Shown in pieces: positions 1-7,836 of a stretch of DNA of 34,283 nt. The DNA comes from JADHUC01 sp964617665 (GTDB lineage: Bacteria; Planctomycetota; Planctomycetia; Pirellulales; Pirellulaceae): the NCBI GenBank assembly GCA_964617665.1, contig CAZUAH010000088.1, positions 1-34,283 of the forward strand, read 5' to 3'. Position 1 is the stretch's first letter, and each line of letters begins with the position of its first letter. The notes beneath the pieces were generated by a model that was not told where the DNA came from, did no database searches, and worked only from the letters and a program-made list of their open reading frames with translations. The translations under genes were made by a program, and so were the position numbers.

Positions 1-638
1 TTGTGGGAAAACGTCACTTCAAAGCGGCCAAGAGGTCGATTCTCGTCGATCTGCAAGATTCCGTCCGCACGGAGGGACGGATCGGGATGTTGCCGTAGAT
101 CGATCGTGACCCAAGGTTGTGGATCGCATTCCAACTTGTCTCTATACGTCCAGATTGCCGTTCTGCGGTTCTTTCGCGTCGGCTTTCGCAGCGCCTTCAA
201 ATACAGGACCGGTCTGGCGAGGCGTCTGCCCTCCTCCCAAAGCTCCTCAATCGTGGGCCCAACCGGTTCGGGAACGTGTTCAGGTTCGGTGGGCTCGGCC
301 ACCGCAGCGCCGTAGACCTCGAACGTCTCTTCCTCCGTCACATGCCCCGTGGCATGGTCCATAATGTCCATCTGGTAATCGTACGAGTCGTACGGGTTAT
401 CGTCCTTGAATCCAACCTCTGCGGCGATTGCATCGAGTCGTTTTCGGTTCAGTTGATAGACTACCGGGTCCAGGGCAAGTGCCAGGTATGCATCGCACTG
501 GCTCGCCCACCATGCAGCCCGTTCCTCATGCGTCTTCCCTTCCACGGTGATCGGACCAGGCAGGAACTCCTGGGACCGAAGATATGCCTGTGGAAGCAAT
601 TGGTAGATTCGCTGTTTCGATTTCTTCGAGAGTTTCAT
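1..638 (-). CDS. Hypothetical protein, 5' portion (gene runs off the left edge)
   Basis: An open frame of 212 codons starts with ATG at 638 and is still open at the window edge, so only the N-terminal part is visible. A strong Shine-Dalgarno (GGAGG) sits 8 nt before the ATG, which fixes the start. The visible protein begins MKLSKKSKQRIYQLLPQAY and has no signal peptide or membrane segment. It is rich in charged residues, with a notably acidic middle (KDDNPYDSYDY, then TEEETFEVYG and a Pro/Glu-rich stretch) and a basic section (LKALRKPTRKNRRTAIW) around residues 145-165. I do not recognise the family and assign no function. Plus-strand frames over the same bases have no ribosome site and protein-like composition is seen only on the minus strand. 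It diverges from the blaI-like gene, with about 950 bases between them. Confidence 0.7.
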   Translation of the reverse strand, partial: MKLSKKSKQRIYQLLPQAYLRSQEFLPGPITVEGKTHEERAAWWASQCDAYLALALDPVVYQLNRKRLDAIAAEVGFKDDNPYDSYDYQMDIMDHATGHVTEEETFEVYGAAVAEPTEPEHVPEPVGPTIEELWEEGRRLARPVLYLKALRKPTRKNRRTAIWTYRDKLECDPQPWVTIDLRQHPDPSLRADGILQIDENRPLGRFEVTFSH

Positions 639-1475
639 CTGACAAACCTCCGTTCAGATCATTACTTCCCCATTGAGGAGTCTCGTCCAATAGAACTAGC
701 CAGTCGCCTCCGCGACGGGAGAACTCCTGCCCATTCCCGCAGCATCAACGAGCGGCCTAGCTCATCGTCTGCAACAAAAACGACATCCCGACCTGTGTCG
801 CCAGGTATATGGCGACCGCGATACTCGTCCGCTCGACGCTCATTCCGATAAAGGGTGAGATCGCAAACCCGGGACAGACGGCTCCCTCCGCCAAGGGAAG
901 TGATAGGAAATTTGATTTCCCAGTCACGGAGTTGATCGTACTAGGAGCAAATTGTGATTCAAGGGAGCAGGGAGGTCGGGAGCCATATTCGTAACGCGCG
1001 GCTGCCCCCACCTGCGTTGCACTCGCCGACAGCCTTGCACGCTCAGGACTAACCGACCTGTGTCACCAACGCGAGTTGCTGAAATGACCAAGGAGGGCGC
1101 GAACTCTGTGGCTTGGCCAGGCACCGCAAGTGCACCAGGTGGATGTGAACTGCGTCAGTTAGTGAAGTGCGGTTCGATACGCAGGTGGGGCGATCAGTGC
1201 GCGCTGGGGAACGCGTTTTGATCACCGGCCAGCCTCGATCATAACTCCGGCAGTTGCTAGCAGTAGCCGGAGTCGCAAGACTTCGGGCGCTCGCGAAAAA
1301 CCGAACTCTTGCGAGTCCGGCTACAATGGTAGCAGTGATGGCATTTGCCGGAGTTATGATCAAGGCTTCACCGGCCCGACGATACCATCGCGCCTCACAT
1401 TTTGGGAAATCTCGTTTCAGGCATACGAATTTCAAGCCTTCAGCATTGCATCCCACGGGGGGCGCATGAAAAACT
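639..1475. other. Gene-free stretch between the edge gene and the BlaI-like gene
   Basis: No frame here has both a ribosome site and a protein-like composition. The stretch holds the upstream region of the minus-strand edge gene, a small perfect hairpin at 906-920 (GGAAAT, 3-nt loop, ATTTCC) of unknown role, and the long inverted repeat listed separately at 1237-1361. I see no tRNA or known RNA in it. Confidence 0.5.
1237..1361. repeat. Long two-tier inverted repeat (REP/MITE-like element)
   Basis: The outer arms are a perfect 16-bp match: gatcataactccggca at 1237-1252 pairs with 1346-1361. The inner arms are 24 bp with two mismatches: 1263-1286 pairs with 1301-1324, around a 14-nt loop at 1287-1300. 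Between the tiers the two sides are only partly similar. The whole folds into one long stem. There is no open frame of note inside and no obvious target-site duplication. The inner arms resemble short palindromic intergenic repeats I associate with planctomycete genomes; that association is from memory and was not searched. It stands 226 bp before the BlaI-like gene, in sequence that is otherwise featureless. Confidence 0.75.
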
Positions 1476-1493
1476 GAGGTCGATATTGACCTC
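1476..1493. promoter_or_regulatory. 18-bp near-perfect palindrome upstream of blaI-like gene
   Basis: gaggtcgatattgacctc is a palindrome with one mismatched pair, centred about 103 bp before the BlaI-like start and 22 bp before the predicted -35. Size and symmetry fit a binding site for a dimeric repressor, but it does not match the classic TACANNTGTA BlaI box, so its role is a guess. Confidence 0.3.
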
Positions 1494-1514
1494 GCAGAAA
1501 CCTTGAGCAAGCTG

Positions 1515-1543
1515 TTGACAGAGATGGTCTAGTTCGGTAGATT
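1515..1543 (+). promoter_or_regulatory. Predicted sigma70-type promoter of the blaI-blaR1-like operon
   Basis: A perfect -35 hexamer TTGACA (1515-1520) is followed by a 17-nt spacer and TAGATT (1538-1543), which matches TATAAT at four of six positions. The expected start of transcription is near 1550, leaving a leader of about 38 nt before the ATG at 1588. TAGA/TAGT words repeat across 1529-1558 (TCTAG, TAGA, TAGTAGA, TAGATA), covering the -10, which is where an autorepressing BlaI-type dimer would be expected to sit. Confidence 0.5.
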
Positions 1544-1587
1544 TAGTAGAGTAGATAATCATTTGAGAGAGCAGAGGGAGTGGCATT

Positions 1588-1959
1588 ATGACGGCAACAA
1601 AGCTGGGGCGGATGCAGCTGCTGATCATGCAGGTGCTCTGGCAGAAAGGGCGAGCCACGGCTCGTGAGATTACGGACGCGCTGAATGAAGCGGAAACCGT
1701 CGCCCATAGCACGGTGCAGACATTGCTCCGAGGTTTGGAAGACAAAGGTTCGGTGTCTCACGAGGCCCAGGGCAGGACCTTCGTCTTTTTTCCCCTCGTG
1801 GAAGAAGCCAATTACCAGCAAAACGCCACACGCGACCTCGTCCAACGAGTGTTCGGGGGCAACGTCGCCGATCTCGTTGCCCATCTACTGAAACACGAAG
1901 AGGTTTCGTCGGAAGAACTGAGAAGAATCCGTCAACTGATCGACCAACGCGACAACTAG
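1588..1959 (+). CDS. BlaI/MecI-type transcriptional repressor
   Basis: This 123-residue protein has the length and layout of BlaI/MecI/CopY repressors: an N-terminal winged helix (residues about 5-75, with LGRMQLLIMQVLWQKGRATAREI opening it, HSTVQTLLRGLEDKG as the recognition helix region, then the wing GRTFVFFPLV) and a C-terminal helical dimerisation part. In the family, the dimer represses its own operon and is inactivated by proteolysis triggered by a BlaR1-type sensor. The start has a good Shine-Dalgarno (AGAGGGAG, 7 nt before ATG). The stop is 15 nt before the BlaR1-like gene, so the two form an operon. There is no beta-lactamase gene here, so the regulated target is not evident; in planctomycetes such pairs are common and need not concern antibiotics. 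No gene symbol is given because the specific orthologue cannot be told. Confidence 0.9.
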   Translation: MTATKLGRMQLLIMQVLWQKGRATAREITDALNEAETVAHSTVQTLLRGLEDKGSVSHEAQGRTFVFFPLVEEANYQQNATRDLVQRVFGGNVADLVAHLLKHEEVSSEELRRIRQLIDQRDN

Positions 1960-1974
1960 GAACGGGAGGCTGCC

Positions 1975-4900
1975 ATGATCGCTACTGATTTGCAGGCACG
2001 GCTCTTGAACTGCCTGGTGGGAGTCACGGAACTCGGCTTGAATTGGCTCGTCCAGTCTACCCTGTTGATCGCACTCGGCCTGTTCATCGGCCGGCTGCTG
2101 CGCGGCCTCGGAGCTGCCGCCCAGTCCGCGATTTACCGAACGACGCTGATCGCCGTTCTCTGCTGCCCGCTCGTCGCCTGGACGCTCGCGCTCAGCGGTT
2201 CTCCCAGTTGCTCCATCCCTTTGCCGTCGGCGTGGACATCACTTGATCATCGTATCGCTCCGTCGGACTCCGACGAGGAGCCTGTAGTAGCGAACGATGT
2301 AGCGCCAGACGATATCGTCATCGCCAATTCAGGTCAGCTGACCGGCACCGATCGGGCAACGCCGCTACCCCACGGCCAATCCCCCGTAAGCTCGCCGATT
2401 CCTGAGACGGGGGACTTGACATTTCTCCCTGCAGCGTCGCCACTCGATCCAGAACCGTCGCCAGCAGTTACTTCGCCCGAACTTCGGAAGCCCCCGCCTT
2501 TCACTGCGATCGGTGCATTGTTGTGCCTGATCTGGCTGGCCGTCACCACGGTTTTCTTGGCTCGGCTCGCCGCCGCCCGACGTCAACTATCGCGAATATG
2601 TCGTTCTGCCGCGGAGGCGGAACGGGCCACGCGAGTCACATGCCGCGAGGTCGCCTCGCTACTGCAGATTGCACCGCCCGACGTCCGGCACAGCCCCTTT
2701 CTGTCCAGCCCGTGTCTTGCAGGCTTGCGCCGCCCCGTCGTGCTGCTGCCGGAGAGGTTGACGAGAATGTCGCTTCGCGACGTGTTGATTCACGAACTGG
2801 CCCACTTGCGCCGTCGCGATTGTCACTGGCGCCTGCTGGCTCGCCTGTCAAACGTCGTTTTCTTCTTCCAGCCGCTGTTGTGGTTGCTTTCACGTCGGCT
2901 GGACGCGACAGCCGAAGAGATCTGCGACGACTACGTCCTGCATCTGGGCGGCGATCGGCGAGAGTACGCCCACCGGCTACTCAAAATTGCCGCGATGTCT
3001 GCAACTCCCGTAGCCGCAGCAGCAGTGGGCATAGTGTCGTTTCGATCGACGCTCGCGCGGCGCGTCGTGAGGATCACCGATACCTCCCGCCGCCTTTCGA
3101 TGCGAGTCGGTGTAATTCTGCTCGCGTCGGTGCTGCTCGGCGGTTTCCTCTGCACGACTGCGATCGGACTGGTGAGAATTGCGCATGAGCCACCCCAGGC
3201 GGAGACGGAAGCCGAAGTAGCTGACAGCGTTGGCACTGTTTCGACCGAGAGTTCTGATCCCGAAAGCGACGATGGTGAAGACGATTCGGCCGATGCGCAG
3301 CGAGGCTCCCTCACGGTTCGTGGACGAATCGTCGACGGCGACGGCAAGCCGATGGTGGGCGCCCACGTCGCCGTGATCGCAAGGAGATGGCACCATCGCC
3401 AAGGTGGCGACCTGTCGCCGGACGACGAGGTGCTCGGAGAAGCCATTACGGACGAACTGGGCAATTGCGTAATGAGGATCGAGCGAAAGTCGTCAACGAC
3501 CTACGTCGACGCAAAGGTGGTCGCAAGAGCCGATGGTTGGGCGGTCGCAGGGCGGACGCTCAACCTCCATGCTACAAGCGCGGACGTATCGCTCGCGCTC
3601 CCGCGCGAAGAACCAATTCGCGGCCGACTCGTCGATGACCAGGGACGCGTAGCGGCCGGTGTGCGGTTGTCGGTCTGGTCGGTTACACCAAAAACCGGCA
3701 GCGACAGGAAAGCGAACGCCACCTCCATTCGCGCCCGTCTCGACAATCCACTGCCGGCCTGGTTGCCGCAGACGACTTCTGACCATTCGGGACGCTTTGT
3801 CATTCGGGGCGTCCCTGAAGATTTCGGTGTCTATTTCCACGTCGATGGCGACGATCGCTTCGCACCACAGGGGATTCTCCTCAACACCGGAACGTCCGAA
3901 CGGCGCGGTGAACGCGACGGCACCTACCGTCCGCTTGTCAAGAACTTTGACCACGGCGAAGAGGCTCGGCTCACCCTGGCCCCGGCGCGGTTTTTCGAGG
4001 GCGTCGTCCGGTATGCAGACACGAGAGAGCCTGCACCGCACGCGAGGCTCACCGTCTGGGCCAGCCAGCAGGAACACGGTGGCTCGATGCTTTCGATCGC
4101 CGGAAGAGCGGATACCGACGGGAGATACCGAATTTGCCCGAGACCGGGAGTCCGCTTCGGTCTCCTAACCTACCCTCCGGACGGCAGCCCCTACTTAATC
4201 CGAACGATTCGAGACATCCGATGGGAAGACGGCGAAAGGACGAAGCAGGTCGACATTACCCTGCCGCGAGGAGTGCTCGTGCGAGGCAAGGTCGTTGAGT
4301 CCGAGACAAATGCACCCGTCGCCGGCGCGGCCATCCAATATGTTCCCGAAAGGAACAACAATCCTAACGTGGCCGACGACATCATTACCGGCTGGCAGGG
4401 CATACAGCTCTCGAACGAACGAGGTGAATTCGAGATTGCCGTCCTGCCGGGACCGGGCCGCTTGGTCGTACACGGGCCGACGGACAGGTACGTGTTGCTG
4501 GAAACAAGTAGCCGCGAACTCAGCAGCGGAGGCACTGGGGGCCGGCGTGTCTACGCGCACGGCATTCAGAAGATCAATCCGGATGAAAACGCAGAAATGC
4601 GCGACGTCACTATCTTGCTGCGACAAAGCCCCGTGGTAAGCGGCCAGTTGGTCGACGGGCGCGGCTTGCCAATTGAAAAAGCGGTGATGTGTACCCGGTT
4701 GAATGTCTACGCCGGCTGGCTGGAGTGGATGGCAAGCCCGAGAACTCTCCTGGGCGGTCAGTTCCAAGTCGCCGGGCTTGCGCCGGGCCGAAGTTGTCCG
4801 GTCTACTTCCTCGACGCCGAGCGGCGATTGGGAGCCACGGCCAAAGTCACCGCGGGCTCCGAGCCGATGCGCGTCTTCCTGGAGCCTTGTGGCCAAGCCA

Positions 4901-5268
4901 CGATGCGGTTCGTCGACTTCGAGGACAAGCCGCTGGCCGGCTACTGCCCTACGATCAAGATGATCGTGACTCCCGGTGTTTCGGAGGACTCGCCATTGGC
5001 ATCGTTCAGGCCGTTGGTATCCCTGGCGTCGAGGATTGGACTGCTGACGGCCAATGCGGAGTACATCTCGAATATCGACCGGACCAACTACCCCCTGTGG
5101 TCTGAAAGCGACGAGCAAGGACGGCTCTTGCTACCGGCGCTCATCCCCGGAGCGATGTACGAAGTCGTCGTACAACGGGGCGGGCGATCTGTCGCCGCCA
5201 GCACCTTTGAAGCCCGGACGAACGAGACGCTGGATCTGGGCGACATCGCGGTGGATCAACCAGAGTGA
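1975..5268 (+). CDS. BlaR1-like M56 zinc metallopeptidase sensor with six carboxypeptidase-regulatory-like repeats
   Basis: The 1097-residue protein begins with membrane helices (about 22-44 and 53-75), a Pro/Ser-rich stretch, a further helix (about 175-195), then the M56 core with the zinc motif HELAH at 273-277 and the third-ligand region AEEICDDY at about 313-320. Another helix follows at about 376-402 (MRVGVILLASVLLGGFL). In place of the penicillin-binding sensor of classic BlaR1 there is an acidic linker and about 680 residues of beta-rich repeats of the CarboxypepD_reg type, with openings such as LTVRGRIVDGDGKPMVGAHV, IRGRLVDDQGRVAAG, VLVRGKVVESETNAPVAGAAI and VSGQLVDGRGLPIEKA; I count six. 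The known family role is membrane signalling that ends in cleavage of the BlaI partner. The large exported repeat region is presumably the sensing part. A GGGAGG ribosome site precedes the ATG, 15 nt after the BlaI-like stop. Confidence 0.88.
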   Translation: MIATDLQARLLNCLVGVTELGLNWLVQSTLLIALGLFIGRLLRGLGAAAQSAIYRTTLIAVLCCPLVAWTLALSGSPSCSIPLPSAWTSLDHRIAPSDSDEEPVVANDVAPDDIVIANSGQLTGTDRATPLPHGQSPVSSPIPETGDLTFLPAASPLDPEPSPAVTSPELRKPPPFTAIGALLCLIWLAVTTVFLARLAAARRQLSRICRSAAEAERATRVTCREVASLLQIAPPDVRHSPFLSSPCLAGLRRPVVLLPERLTRMSLRDVLIHELAHLRRRDCHWRLLARLSNVVFFFQPLLWLLSRRLDATAEEICDDYVLHLGGDRREYAHRLLKIAAMSATPVAAAAVGIVSFRSTLARRVVRITDTSRRLSMRVGVILLASVLLGGFLCTTAIGLVRIAHEPPQAETEAEVADSVGTVSTESSDPESDDGEDDSADAQRGSLTVRGRIVDGDGKPMVGAHVAVIARRWHHRQGGDLSPDDEVLGEAITDELGNCVMRIERKSSTTYVDAKVVARADGWAVAGRTLNLHATSADVSLALPREEPIRGRLVDDQGRVAAGVRLSVWSVTPKTGSDRKANATSIRARLDNPLPAWLPQTTSDHSGRFVIRGVPEDFGVYFHVDGDDRFAPQGILLNTGTSERRGERDGTYRPLVKNFDHGEEARLTLAPARFFEGVVRYADTREPAPHARLTVWASQQEHGGSMLSIAGRADTDGRYRICPRPGVRFGLLTYPPDGSPYLIRTIRDIRWEDGERTKQVDITLPRGVLVRGKVVESETNAPVAGAAIQYVPERNNNPNVADDIITGWQGIQLSNERGEFEIAVLPGPGRLVVHGPTDRYVLLETSSRELSSGGTGGRRVYAHGIQKINPDENAEMRDVTILLRQSPVVSGQLVDGRGLPIEKAVMCTRLNVYAGWLEWMASPRTLLGGQFQVAGLAPGRSCPVYFLDAERRLGATAKVTAGSEPMRVFLEPCGQATMRFVDFEDKPLAGYCPTIKMIVTPGVSEDSPLASFRPLVSLASRIGLLTANAEYISNIDRTNYPLWSESDEQGRLLLPALIPGAMYEVVVQRGGRSVAASTFEARTNETLDLGDIAVDQPE

Positions 5269-5285
5269 TGCATCTGCCCGAGAGG

Positions 5286-5305
5286 CCGGACTAGGGCTAG
5301 TCCGG
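5286..5305 (+). terminator. Hairpin after the BlaR1-like gene
   Basis: CCGGACTA, loop GGGC, TAGTCCGG forms a perfect 8-bp stem starting 17 nt after the BlaR1-like stop codon. The position suits a transcription terminator, but there is no T-run after it, so it may be a Rho-type or mRNA-stabilising hairpin instead. Confidence 0.45.
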
Positions 5306-6116
5306 ATACTGCCACCTATTCCCCACAACGAGGAACCACCTGGCTTCGAGTGAGGCGACCCCTAACGTGCTTGGGATGACACCCCTCCGCACTTTGACTA
5401 GGTGCCGTTGCGCGCGGACGTGACGCACCCCGAGTGACGTATCCCTGTGCCGGAACACGCTTGGGTGGATGTGACCTCGAGCACTTGGGATTGATCCCGT
5501 ATCGGCCTGCACCACCCATAAAAAGGCAAGCCAATTGCCAAGCAAAGCCAATCACGTTTTCAGCCTGCATGGTGGAGATAGAAATAACTCTTGGTGGGAT
5601 TCCAAGGTAGCGTTGCGCATGTCCGCCAACCTGCGGATGTGTCGGACCGATGTAGGTTTGGGCCAGCGGAATGGACGCTCAGACACGCACACCGCGGCGC
5701 ACATCCGCACTTCCCCAACGTACGGCGATCATACCTGAACTACTAAGCTCCGACTGGTTCATCGCCGCCCTGGACGGCAACGCAAATGACAAGCTCATAG
5801 AGGACGACAGAAGCGGGTCGGGACGCGAGGTCCGAAGAATTACGTAACGTATTCGCTCGATCGTTTGGCTCCTCCCTAGCTGGAGATACTCGCTCACGGC
5901 TGATGGCCAAGGGCTGGAGGACTCTGGATGGAGGCGAAAAAGGCCCCAAAAGGAGTCTCAGATGGACGAAGTGAGCACAAAGAAGCACTCCGAGTAGCAT
6001 CTGGTTCCTCCGAACCGTCGGGGGCTCGGAGCGATTTCCTCGGTAGGGACTGTGAATGATAATCTGCTCGTGGTGGCCTTGGCAGTCCCTTGTTCTTCTC
6101 GCTCGGGCTAAACCTC
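5306..6116. other. Gene-free stretch between convergent transcription units
   Basis: No convincing gene was found. Three imperfect copies of a CTTGGG-centred word lie at 5365-5379, 5455-5469 and 5481-5494. A 10-bp perfect inverted pair (tgcggatgtg at 5632-5641 and its complement at 5700-5709) and an 8-bp inverted pair (6045-6052 with 6083-6090) are also present. The last lies 27 bp beyond the stop codon of the GH144 gene and could take part in ending the long minus-strand transcript, but it lacks a T-tract on that strand. Confidence 0.45.
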
Positions 6117-7736
6117 TCACTGCTTCGTTTGCGGATGTTTCTGGGAAATGTCTGAACGACGCCAGCCGGTGGAATGGAGCGTGGGGGCGATCTCTGGGTT
6201 GGACATGAACATCCGCCAGCAGAGTTGGGTCCGGTGGTTCTCGATCATGCAGATGATCGGGCCTTGGTCGATGGCGAGGTAGCTGTCGGCAAACCAGTTG
6301 CGATCCAAATTGAAGGCGTCGCGGAAACCGTACTCGCCCCAGAGGCGCTCGCCGTACTCGTGATACAAGTGTTTCATCGCGGCCAGCGACTCGACAGGCG
6401 TGTAAGGCATCGAACTGATGGCCGCGGTGGGGGCGATGGTTCCGTCGTCGCGGCCGGGAGCGTTGGCGCGATATGCGTCCGGCACGTCGGAAGCCGTCAG
6501 GCCCCAGCAAACATCGCTATAGCCCTTGTGGCCACCGGGGTTCTCGGTGCAGTACGCGCGGTGGATTCGTGCGATGTTGCGGCTGTTTTCAAAGTAGTTG
6601 CAGAAGCGATCCCGTTTGCCTCGCGGGTCGAATCCGAGGAACGAGTAATGCGTCCAGAACAGCGGGCCGCCCATCGGTTCGCCCACCCACTGCTTTTGGC
6701 CGTAATGGGTCTCGCCGTTGGCGTAACGCGGATTGCTGGCCCAACCCTCGTCGTAACAGTCCGGCGGGATGGGATGAGTCGGCGAAGCGATGGCCAGTAG
6801 GTAGGTGATCATGCATTCGCTATAGCCGACGATGGCCAGGTTGATCTTCCAGCCGTGCGTTGGAGACCAGTGCCAGTACAGCCGCTTGCTGTCGGCATGC
6901 TGGAGGAAGAAGTCCCATTCCACCTCGTGCCACAACTCGGTGACGCGGCGACGAATCTCCGCTTCCACGGCGTCGTCGCGATCAAAGTAGCTGCGAATGG
7001 TCAGCATGCCCTGGATCAAAAACGATGTCTCCACAAGATCAGCGCCGTCGTCGTAGGGGCTGACTGGAAAGGGAATCGTCTCGCCAGTCCTGCCATCCAA
7101 CCAATGGGGCCACGCTCCGTGAAACCGGTCGCTCTTGTCTTGAAGGAAGGTTACCATCTTGAGCACGCGGCGTGCGGCCCGTTCACGAGAGACAAAGCCG
7201 CGTTCTGCGCCGATCATGATCGCCATCAAGCCGAACCCAGTACCTCCGCTGGTACAACTTCGATACTCTCCATCCCCAGGCAGCCGCCCCGTGCGCCCGC
7301 GATCATAGGCCAGCCCGCTGACCGGATGCGCATGGTCCCAGAAATACCGAAAGGTCGCCTCTTGTACTGACGTTAGCAGCTGTTCGTCGTTCATCTTCGC
7401 AGTGCTGGCGGAGACCGTCGTGGAGAGCTCCCCCACCTCAGAACTGCCCACATTTGCACTTCCGACCCGGTAGTAGAAGGTCTTGCCGTTTTCTCCGATG
7501 AAGTCGCTGTAGACGTGTGGCTCGTGCGGAGCACGATGAAGCCTCAGGAATGGCCCATCTTCGCTGGTCGACCGGTACACGAAGTACCCCAACAGATCGT
7601 CGTCTTGCTGCGGCTCCCAACGCAAGTCGATCCGGCTGTCGTGCCCAACGGCCGTCACCGTGAGTGCTTCTGGATTATGTCCATCACAAGCTTGCATTGT
7701 GCACATCAGGAAGAACGCTGCGAATGGAAGGCGCAT
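6117..7736 (-). CDS. Lipoprotein GH144-type endo-beta-1,2-glucanase (glucoamylase-like PF10091) with FnIII domain
   Basis: The start chosen (ATG at 7736) gives a 539-residue protein with a lipoprotein signal (MRLPFAAFFLMCTMQAC, lipidation Cys at 17); an upstream ATG at 7790 would spoil the signal. A fibronectin type III domain covers about 25-115 and the (alpha/alpha)6-barrel catalytic domain about 118-525. In the GH144 enzyme CpSGL, endo-hydrolysis of beta-1,2-glucan depends on an Asp-Asp-Glu group spaced 4 and 3 residues apart; the same spacing is seen in DDGADLVE (Asp229, Asp233, Glu236). Other family blocks are WHWSPTHGWKINLAIVGY, FWTHYSFLGFDPRGK and the C-terminal GYSDVCWGL / APTAAISSMPYTP. 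It is the last gene of the long minus-strand cluster, 100 bp after a GH3 gene, and is expected to be anchored facing the periplasm or cell surface. PF10091 is not restricted to beta-1,2-glucan, so the substrate rests on the motif plus the GH94/GH3 neighbours. Confidence 0.85.
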   Translation of the reverse strand: MRLPFAAFFLMCTMQACDGHNPEALTVTAVGHDSRIDLRWEPQQDDDLLGYFVYRSTSEDGPFLRLHRAPHEPHVYSDFIGENGKTFYYRVGSANVGSSEVGELSTTVSASTAKMNDEQLLTSVQEATFRYFWDHAHPVSGLAYDRGRTGRLPGDGEYRSCTSGGTGFGLMAIMIGAERGFVSRERAARRVLKMVTFLQDKSDRFHGAWPHWLDGRTGETIPFPVSPYDDGADLVETSFLIQGMLTIRSYFDRDDAVEAEIRRRVTELWHEVEWDFFLQHADSKRLYWHWSPTHGWKINLAIVGYSECMITYLLAIASPTHPIPPDCYDEGWASNPRYANGETHYGQKQWVGEPMGGPLFWTHYSFLGFDPRGKRDRFCNYFENSRNIARIHRAYCTENPGGHKGYSDVCWGLTASDVPDAYRANAPGRDDGTIAPTAAISSMPYTPVESLAAMKHLYHEYGERLWGEYGFRDAFNLDRNWFADSYLAIDQGPIICMIENHRTQLCWRMFMSNPEIAPTLHSTGWRRSDISQKHPQTKQ

Positions 7737-7771
7737 GGGGATCTCGGATTTGATGACTGGGCGGGCGTGAA

Positions 7772-7784
7772 GGGGACAGTCCCC
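7772..7784. repeat. Small hairpin GGGGACAGTCCCC between GH3 and GH144 genes
   Basis: A perfect 5-bp stem with a 3-nt loop lies in the 100-bp gap between the GH3 stop and the GH144 start. This word is common in intergenic repeats of many bacteria; here it could be a remnant repeat or an mRNA processing hairpin that sets the level of the last gene. Confidence 0.35.
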
Positions 7785-7836
7785 GATCACTGGTACGCGA
7801 TTGCCGACCGCTTGCCTGAGTCTAATCCAAGGTGTA

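Noticed and set aside
117..851. 244-codon plus-strand frame at the left edge
   Set aside because: It has no ribosome site, an Arg/Ser/Pro-rich composition typical of antisense frames, and overlaps the better supported minus-strand gene.
1049..1510. 153-codon minus-strand frame across the hairpin repeat
   Set aside because: It runs straight through both arms of the inverted repeat, has no ribosome site and no recognisable protein features.
6045..6090. Inverted pair after the GH144 gene as a Rho-independent terminator
   Set aside because: The loop is 30 nt and no T-run follows on the minus strand, so it was kept only as a remark.
5743..6510. 255-codon minus-strand frame overlapping the 3' end of the GH144 gene
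   Set aside because: It is an Arg/His/Pro-rich shadow in another frame of the GH144 gene; the GH144 frame carries the catalytic motifs.
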